The translations under genes and the position numbers were made by a program. DNA of 21,991 nt from CAZJDM01 sp964544765 (GTDB taxonomy: Bacteria; Bdellovibrionota_B; Oligoflexia; CAYFLR01). Positions 16,197 to 21,991 of this stretch are shown piece after piece (position 1 is the stretch's first letter; each line of letters opens with the position of its first letter). Below the pieces are notes generated by a model. The model searched no databases. It was not told the origin of the DNA and saw only the letters and a program-made list of their open reading frames with translations. The stretch is from the NCBI GenBank assembly GCA_964544765.1, contig CAZJDM010000068.1:1-21991 (forward strand), in the 5' to 3' direction.

Positions 16197-17393
16197 CTAG
16201 TCTAGATCATCTATATTAACCTTCCAATAACGAAAGGAATCATTGTATTTAATAACCAGAATCATGTCTCTATTAGCATACATATTTGCCGGACCTTGAA
16301 GAGCAAATTCGATTCCTCCGTTTCTGCCGCCCCAACCGGTGTCTGAACTGTCCTTAATATTTGTTGTTACAATATTAAGTTTCTCACTGTCACAATTGGT
16401 AAATAAAGTAGCCGCACTAACAGCATCTAAAGGAAGGGTATAATCATCGAAATCAACCAGACAAAGATCATATTCTATCATGGATTGGCCAAAATCATAA
16501 AAACAGTACCATTGTTCCCTGTCAGTCGCATGTCCTTTATAAATAGCGTCTTTACAATCTACCCGAAAAGTAAATAATCCCCTTCCATTGACATCAGCTG
16601 ACTCAAAATGAGTGTAAAATAAATCAGTAACATAGGGCGCTCTAAAACCTTCTACAGTATACGAGACATCATCATCGGATACATCATCCACAGTCATGTC
16701 CAGGTCATCACCTTGAGTTAATTCTTTGATAGTAAAGGTCACCGCTTCATTATTGGTGATTCCGCCTAAATTGAGTTGATCGTTAATAGTTACTATTAAT
16801 TTATCATCTCCATTTTCGAAACCACAAATAGTACCAGCAGGTCCCGAACAAACCCCTCCACCCGATTTAGTCCAGCTAAGAGAGTCAAGGGTAAATGACT
16901 CCAAACCCGCTACACAATTAAGATCACCCCTATATAGATAATAATCTCCTGATAAATGATTAAAAGTAGGGGAGTAGGTTGATTCACAACCGGAAATGGA
17001 AATCGACCAGGCAGTGGCTTGTTCGTATGAATCTGCTAATCTGACCAATTGGAGGGTTACCGCTCGATTATCTATTACTGAAATATCGAAGGAAACCCTC
17101 TCTCCATCTATTATGGCAATCCCAATATTAGAAGAGTGATAGGTTTCCGTGTATGGACTGATAGTAGTTGTAGGAATTTTACTAGTTTTCTTTGTTTGAT
17201 TAGTTTGATTAGAATCAGTATCCGTTTGACTTTCCTGCCCTGAAGCAGCTGTATCAGTGGTTTTATTCTCTGTGTCAGAATCAGTATCCTTGGTCTGATG
17301 AAAACCACAACTTACCAGGCTTACTAAAACAACCAAACACGCTCCCAATAGAAACGTGATAATAATTGTATTTTGAAAAGTCTTTTTAAACAT
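16197..17393 (-). CDS. CGFHQ-family lipoprotein, copy A
   Basis: Start at 17393 gives the signal peptide MFKKTFQNTIIITFLLGACL and lipobox LVSC with Cys29; the frame extends 27 nt further upstream but without a ribosome-binding site, whereas AGAGGG lies 8 nt before 17393. The mature end CGFHQ is followed by a Ser/Thr/Asp-rich linker, then a beta-rich region with paired Cys (SGCESTY, GGGVCSGPAGTICGFENG, CKDAIYKGHATDREQWYC) and a C-terminal block GGIEFALQGPANMYANRDMI. No known domain was recognised. It is the last gene of a four-gene run, 40 nt after copy B, and is clearly paralogous to it over the whole length. Surface location is inferred. Confidence 0.85.
   Translation of the reverse strand: MFKKTFQNTIIITFLLGACLVVLVSLVSCGFHQTKDTDSDTENKTTDTAASGQESQTDTDSNQTNQTKKTSKIPTTTISPYTETYHSSNIGIAIIDGERVSFDISVIDNRAVTLQLVRLADSYEQATAWSISISGCESTYSPTFNHLSGDYYLYRGDLNCVAGLESFTLDSLSWTKSGGGVCSGPAGTICGFENGDDKLIVTINDQLNLGGITNNEAVTFTIKELTQGDDLDMTVDDVSDDDVSYTVEGFRAPYVTDLFYTHFESADVNGRGLFTFRVDCKDAIYKGHATDREQWYCFYDFGQSMIEYDLCLVDFDDYTLPLDAVSAATLFTNCDSEKLNIVTTNIKDSSDTGWGGRNGGIEFALQGPANMYANRDMILVIKYNDSFRYWKVNIDDLD
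16975..17012 (-). repeat. 38-nt identical segment shared with the neighbouring paralogue
   Basis: This segment, encoding AWSISISGCESTY within copy A, is identical at the DNA level to 18218-18255 in copy B, although flanking sequence has diverged. Such an island of identity suggests gene conversion or strong constraint. Confidence 0.8.
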
Positions 17394-17433
17394 TCTCTTA
17401 CCCTCTTCGACCTCGATCATAATCTAGGCCATA

Positions 17434-18651
17434 TCAATTATCTAAATCCTCTACCGTAACCTTCCAATAGCGGAACGAATCATTGTACTTGACGATCAGA
17501 ATCATCTCCCGATTGGAATACATATCTATAGGACCTTTCAAAGCCACCTCAATACCGCCGTTTTTTCCGCTCCAACCGGTATCTGAACTATCTTTAATAT
17601 TTGAAGCTGCAATATCTAGTTTTTCACTATTGCAATTAGTAAATACAGTAGCCGCACTGTCAGAATCTAATGGAAAGACATAATCATCAAAGTCAACTAA
17701 ACAAACATCATATTCGGTCATGGATTGCCCATATTCAGAATAGCAGTACCATTGGGTCCTATCAGTTGCGTGCCCTTTATAAATAGCGTTTTTACATTCT
17801 ACCCTTAAAGTAAATAATCCCCTTCCATCGGTGTCTAAAGATTCCAAATAAGTATAAAATAAGTCAGTAATATAGGGAGCCCTAAATCCTTCGACTGTAT
17901 AAATATAAGAACCACTAGTATCAGCAACATCACTAGCAGTAGTTTCCTTAACGTCTTTATCCAGTTCCTCAATAACAAAAGATACTGTTTCATCATCCGT
18001 TATGCCCTCTAAAGTCAGCTGAGCGGCAATTGATACACTTAAGTTTTCACTTCCACTTTCAAAGGCACAAGTAGAACCCACCGGCCCTGAACAGGCACCA
18101 CCTCCCAACTTCGTCCAATCCAGAGAATCAATATTAAAGGACACCAAACCCGCCGCACAGTTAATGTCAGTTTTATATAAAAAGTAATCCTCAGACAGAT
18201 GTGTAAAAGTGGGAGCATAGGTTGATTCACAACCGGAAATGGAAATCGACCAGGCTGATGCCTCTTGAGAAGCATCAGCAGAACTAACCAATTGTAGTTT
18301 TACTTCTCGATGATCAACGATTGAAATATCAAAGGAAACCTGTTCTCCATCTATTATAGGGATTCCAATATTGGAATAGGCTGTAGTATATGGATTTATA
18401 GAAGTTGTAGCGGATTTGGCAGTACCTGAATCATCACTATCTTGCTTAGTAGTCGTTTCATCTTCTGTGTCAGAAGGGGTACTACCCTGGTGAAAACCAC
18501 ATGCTTCAAAGAAAATTAGCCAGCTTCCTAAAAGGATCAAACATGTTTGAGTAATAAACAGAAGTTTGAAGGAAATGAATCCTTTTTTAAATACAGTTTT
18601 TAACTTTTTTAACTCTTTTAATTTTTTTAACATAGTTAATTCATTTAACAT
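17434..18651 (-). CDS. CGFHQ-family lipoprotein, copy B
   Basis: The ATG at 18651 is chosen because AAGGAG lies 7 nt upstream; a longer frame from 18705 would overlap the preceding gene. The N-terminus is unusual: four LKx triplets (LKKLKELKKLKT) precede the hydrophobic core, and the lipobox is FEAC with Cys51. Mature CGFHQ is shared with copy A, which supports cleavage there. The rest aligns with copy A throughout, including SGCESTY, CKNAIYKGHATDRTQWYC and GGIEVALKGPIDMYSNREMI. No recognised domain and no catalytic motif. It lies 37 nt after the 877-residue lipoprotein gene and 40 nt before copy A, so all are probably on one transcript. Confidence 0.85.
   Translation of the reverse strand: MLNELTMLKKLKELKKLKTVFKKGFISFKLLFITQTCLILLGSWLIFFEACGFHQGSTPSDTEDETTTKQDSDDSGTAKSATTSINPYTTAYSNIGIPIIDGEQVSFDISIVDHREVKLQLVSSADASQEASAWSISISGCESTYAPTFTHLSEDYFLYKTDINCAAGLVSFNIDSLDWTKLGGGACSGPVGSTCAFESGSENLSVSIAAQLTLEGITDDETVSFVIEELDKDVKETTASDVADTSGSYIYTVEGFRAPYITDLFYTYLESLDTDGRGLFTLRVECKNAIYKGHATDRTQWYCYSEYGQSMTEYDVCLVDFDDYVFPLDSDSAATVFTNCNSEKLDIAASNIKDSSDTGWSGKNGGIEVALKGPIDMYSNREMILIVKYNDSFRYWKVTVEDLDN
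18218..18255 (-). repeat. 38-nt identical segment, partner of 16975-17012
   Basis: Copy B counterpart of the identical segment in copy A; it encodes the same SISISGCESTY core. Confidence 0.8.
18595..18630 (-). repeat. Four 9-nt repeats in the signal-peptide n-region
   Basis: On the - strand the sequence is four imperfect copies of TTAAAAAAG encoding LKK-LKE-LKK-LKT. Slippage would change the number of LKx triplets without shifting frame. Copy A lacks this tract. Confidence 0.7.
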
Positions 18652-18688
18652 GTCATACTCCTTTGAATACCACTTGTATTTATTTACA

Positions 18689-21322
18689 TTATTCAGTAAC
18701 CGCAATACCAGTTACCGAATCAGTCAAATTAACCTGATTTTCCTCACTATCCGTATAGGTGTACTTCGCTTCAATACTTCCACCCGTTCCAGTTACACTT
18801 GGAATAAAAGTTGTTTCGGTCCCTTTAATGTAGGTAAAATCATACATATCAAAAAATCCGATGGCCTTCCATGTCACGAAGACCTGCTCTATCCAATTGC
18901 CATAAGAGTCATAAAGGGATGCATATAACGTCTTTGATTCTCCAATGGTCAAGGTAAAACCAGTGATTTCTTCCGCAGCATCATCGTTATCATTTACTAT
19001 CTCGATATGATCAATAGCTCCTCCTCCTAAGGTAAAAGAATTAGAATAATAAGTTGCTTGAGATTGATCTTCAAATGTCGCGTCCACCTGCAAGACAGTT
19101 TTATCCGCTTCGGATACAGCTCCCCTCACAATATTATAGAGTATAAATGCCTCGCCAGTTGAGGTCCAGGTACCATCACTAAATGAATAAGTAGAAGTAG
19201 ATCCACCACCTAACACCACCGATGCTACGCTACCTATCCGGGAAGCCACACCATTTTTCCAGGAAAAGGCTATATCTACGTCTTCACTAAAGTCAGTCAA
19301 TACAACCCCATCGGAATCTGATTTTTCAATCTTAATATTAAATCCACTAGCTGCGGTTGGACGTACCCCATCATTCAATGTAATATTAAAATAGTTACCA
19401 CCAGTATAATATTGAATCTCCACAAAGGTTTTCTCCGACAGATTACCGACTTTATCCATGGACCAAAAATGAATTCGTAAATCTTCCGGGCCAACAGTAC
19501 CCTCGGGTACCAAACCAGAGATAATATCGGTTAAAATTACTGCCGACGAACTACACGCCACTCTCTGACTATTAGGCAGCAAAGTGCCTCCATTGATTTC
19601 AGTCACTGTAGGTTTTATAACGCTGGTAGCCGCTAGTGTGGCCCTTACAAAAATAGTTTCAAAATCACTGGGGCAAGAGATATCGGGAATTCTCAATTTC
19701 AAACTATAATTATTGGCATAAGTACTTCTTTCCGGGTTGGAGTCATAATCAAAAACTTGAGCGATAACTTCAGGTGGAGGATCGACATCAACCACAACCG
19801 ACGCGGACACCGATTCTGATATATTTTGGGCCTCATCTTTTAAAAATAAATAAAGCTTCTTCTGCTGGGCATTAATATCATCAAAAGTATGAGTGATGGT
19901 TGTTTCTTCCGGTGTTGCTTGCCAACAGGAGTCATCTCTATCTACAAGGTTTTTTTCGGTTAAACAAATCTGATCAAATTCATAACCATAAGCAGAGCCA
20001 ATTTCTGCTAAAACGTCGGTGGAATTAATATATCCTTCTAAGCCGTTTAAAGAATTTTTTAAGGTTAATCCAAAATCGTCTACCCAACCAGGCGGCTCTT
20101 TATCTACCACAAAAGAAAAGGTTTCCGGAGTAGGGTCGACGATTCCCGCCAAAGTAACCATCCTAATGGTAAAATCATATTGACCGGAAGGTAAATACTT
20201 AAAAACAATTTCACCATCATCTGCCAAAATACTTTTATAATCTTCAGTCGTTTTTAATTTATATTCAAAAACAGGATAAAAACATTTACTGCTGTCACCA
20301 TCATCTGCGACAGGGCAAAAAGGATCATTGGTTTGTTGCACTTGAAACGTGTATTCAGTTATATCCCAAGCAGGAGTCGCACTCGGAGTAGCAAGTAAAA
20401 CTGTTTCGGGCTCTAAAGCATCTTCATCGTAATATTGAAAGATGATATCAGTAATATACACAGCTTTATTGCCTAATGAATCACTGTACTGAGCCCTAAG
20501 CAGTATATAATCCACTTCCTCAACAATATCCGGTGTCCAGGAAAATTCTCCCGCATAATTGTAATCCGAAGCCATCATGGAAGCAACTTTTCCCCAAGTA
20601 ATAGAATCATAGCTATAATCAAAGGAGATGTTAGCGGAGTTGCTAAGATATTCATCATCAACTCCCCATCTAATGGTAATTTTTTGTCCCATTAATATGA
20701 ACCTGGCATCTTTGTCAATCTCTGAGGGATAAACCGCGGGATCATCTTCCTGAGTTGAGTTATTATTATTTTGGTCATTATCGCTTGCAACTTCATCGGT
20801 TGAATCAGAGGAGTCGTTTGATGTAGCAAGCACCTTGGTAAAAGAATTTTTTATAATAGCTGGTTTAGCAATTGTTATAGTAGGAGAAGTGGTATCCAGT
20901 ACAAAAGAAATAGGGGTTGACCATGCCCCTGAACTTAAACCAGTTGATCTAACCCTGACTCTAATATAATACTTCCCGTCTTCTTTAAGTGGTGGTAATT
21001 CATAAGTAGCAAAATGTGAATAACTGGTCGAAACTATATTGGTAAAAGTGGTATTAGTGGCAACTTGAATTTCATATCCATTAAATGAATCATCTATGCT
21101 CACACTGGTCCACTGAAGAAGTGGTGAAGCATCGTTAGTAACACTGGCAAGAGGCTTCAATTTCACCGTTTGATCCGTAACTGCTGTACCTTGCGACGAA
21201 GACGTTTCCTCTTCAGAATCTCCCGCTGAACCTGCTCCAGAAGAACAACTACCTAGAACCCACATTATAGAGATAAGCAGGAACAAAATTTTAATAATAG
21301 GTAATTTTTCTTTATTACTCAT
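18689..21322 (-). CDS. Large multi-domain lipoprotein with Fn3/Ig-like modules
   Basis: The 877-residue protein starts MSNKEKLPIIKILFLLISIM and has a good lipobox, LGSC, with Cys26. A Ser/Glu-rich linker leads to a fibronectin-type-III-like module (~55-150, with PLLQWTSVS, YEIQVATNTTF, YYIRVRVRSTG, ending FVLDTTSPTI). Several further beta-sandwich segments follow, two closing in FVVDKEPPGW and VVVDVDPPPE, the linker style of extracellular Ig-like repeats. The C-terminal ~230 residues resemble bacterial Ig-like modules (SYNxW-type strand near SLYDSYGNWIEQVFVTWKAI). AGGAAA lies about 10 nt before the ATG. It sits 36 nt downstream of the truncated paralogue and 37 nt upstream of copy B, implying a joint transcript. 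Binding or adhesion is inferred from domains only. Confidence 0.85.
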   Translation of the reverse strand: MSNKEKLPIIKILFLLISIMWVLGSCSSGAGSAGDSEEETSSSQGTAVTDQTVKLKPLASVTNDASPLLQWTSVSIDDSFNGYEIQVATNTTFTNIVSTSYSHFATYELPPLKEDGKYYIRVRVRSTGLSSGAWSTPISFVLDTTSPTITIAKPAIIKNSFTKVLATSNDSSDSTDEVASDNDQNNNNSTQEDDPAVYPSEIDKDARFILMGQKITIRWGVDDEYLSNSANISFDYSYDSITWGKVASMMASDYNYAGEFSWTPDIVEEVDYILLRAQYSDSLGNKAVYITDIIFQYYDEDALEPETVLLATPSATPAWDITEYTFQVQQTNDPFCPVADDGDSSKCFYPVFEYKLKTTEDYKSILADDGEIVFKYLPSGQYDFTIRMVTLAGIVDPTPETFSFVVDKEPPGWVDDFGLTLKNSLNGLEGYINSTDVLAEIGSAYGYEFDQICLTEKNLVDRDDSCWQATPEETTITHTFDDINAQQKKLYLFLKDEAQNISESVSASVVVDVDPPPEVIAQVFDYDSNPERSTYANNYSLKLRIPDISCPSDFETIFVRATLAATSVIKPTVTEINGGTLLPNSQRVACSSSAVILTDIISGLVPEGTVGPEDLRIHFWSMDKVGNLSEKTFVEIQYYTGGNYFNITLNDGVRPTAASGFNIKIEKSDSDGVVLTDFSEDVDIAFSWKNGVASRIGSVASVVLGGGSTSTYSFSDGTWTSTGEAFILYNIVRGAVSEADKTVLQVDATFEDQSQATYYSNSFTLGGGAIDHIEIVNDNDDAAEEITGFTLTIGESKTLYASLYDSYGNWIEQVFVTWKAIGFFDMYDFTYIKGTETTFIPSVTGTGGSIEAKYTYTDSEENQVNLTDSVTGIAVTE

Positions 21323-21358
21323 CCTTTTTATTTCCTAAAGCAGCTTTTAAAGCCCTAA

Positions 21359-21973
21359 TTACTCAGGTACCAAAGCATTAATTATCCAGTAACGCTGACG
21401 CTCATACGATCTTCTTATTATAAGTATCATCTGAGCATTATTATAAATATCGTCAGGTCCTTTTAAATCAAACATAATACCCCCATTGGCCATATCGCCG
21501 AAGCCATCAAGGGTTTCACCCATATCATATACATGCTCGGCATCAATATAGGTGACACCAGAACTCATCTCATCAGTACAATCATCTCTGGAAGGACTTC
21601 CACCATAGGCATAATCTATCAATTTAGCCCGCCAATCGCCCATGTCTCTATCTCTACATTCCCAATCTGCACGATCACTTTTCCATGTATCCTCAATATC
21701 TCGACGACATTGCATCTTAAATCTAAAGGTACCAGCCTTATTAGCGTCAATGGAGATTATGCGCACTTGCATCCCTTCTACATAAGGATGGGTACCATCA
21801 CCACACCAATGACCATTTGCTAAATCAAAAGTCTCGGAAATCGGAACGTTCCCATCACTTTCCTGATCCAGTTCGGTAATTTCAAACCTGACCAATTCAG
21901 TCGCGGTTAATCCTTCCAGGGTTAAAATAGAGGTTATTTCGTAAGTTAGGCCTGAACCCCACCTTGACTCCAT
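21359..21973 (-). pseudogene. CGFHQ-family member lacking its N-terminal half
   Basis: This 204-codon frame aligns with the C-terminal half of copies A and B: LTLEGLTATELVRFEITELD, the C...DRADWEC block and the ending GGIMFDLKGPDDIYNNAQMI. Its first residues (MES) align to the middle of the relatives (FES). A TAA lies directly before the ATG and there is no ribosome-binding site or signal peptide. Either the 5' half has been lost or it lies in another frame beyond the right edge, only 18 nt away. A genuine short protein cannot be excluded, but it would be unexported. It is the first gene visible in the operon-like run and is more diverged than A and B are from each other. Confidence 0.6.
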
Positions 21974-21991
21974 TTATTTGAACTAATTTAA

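Noticed and set aside
18566..18928. Open frame on the + strand across the junction of two - strand genes
   Set aside because: Phe/Asn-rich composition comes from the complement of AT-rich Lys codons; both - strand genes have good starts and homology here.

Overview
The window is AT-rich (roughly 35-40 % GC by eye), uses the standard bacterial code and is dense in secreted proteins. Six genes start with a lipoprotein-type signal peptide, another encodes a non-lipidated exported protein, and the first is a large repeat-rich surface protein cut by the left edge. A CheV-like chemotaxis coupling protein and a receiver-PilZ protein point to a motile Gram-negative bacterium. The unorthodox lipobox endings (LTNC, FIHC, SIHC, FEAC) and large cell-surface lipoproteins recall spirochaetes or Bdellovibrio-like lineages, but nothing here fixes the phylum.

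Layout, left to right. (1) 3-2324, + strand: C-terminal part of an adhesin-like protein with cysteine-rich 66-residue repeats, two cadherin/Ig-like domains and a glycine-rich beta-structure end. It carries a 114-nt in-frame insertion that splits a domain. (2) 2440-4558: a promoter and a gene for an EF-G-like GTPase of the EF-G-2 type with altered G motifs. (3) 4720-6993: a CheV-like protein and a receiver-PilZ protein, both on the - strand, with a small lipoprotein gene between them on the + strand. Both receiver domains have lost the phosphorylatable aspartate (Asn in one, Glu in the other). (4) 7168-11939: a secreted protein with a possible NlpC/P60-type Cys/His arrangement, then a 1164-residue lipoprotein ending in EF-hand-like calcium loops, closed by a clear intrinsic terminator. 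(5) 12024-14228, - strand: an AAA_14/DUF4143 ATPase, a ~400-nt stretch holding the decayed start of an IS1-type transposase, and a flavin-reductase-like protein. (6) A divergent promoter pair at 14243-14290 serves the flavin-reductase gene leftward and a leucine-rich-repeat lipoprotein rightward. (7) 16197-21973, - strand: four genes separated by only 36-40 nt that look like one operon. Three are paralogues; two of these are complete lipoproteins whose mature ends both begin CGFHQ, and the third is truncated. Between the truncated copy and the two complete ones lies an 877-residue multi-domain lipoprotein.

No tRNA, rRNA, CRISPR array or complete mobile element was found. The main points for follow-up are the paired non-phosphorylatable receivers, the in-frame insertion in the adhesin, the CGFHQ lipoprotein family with signs of recent duplication or gene conversion, and the IS1-type remnant whose ribosome-binding site lies inside an inverted repeat.
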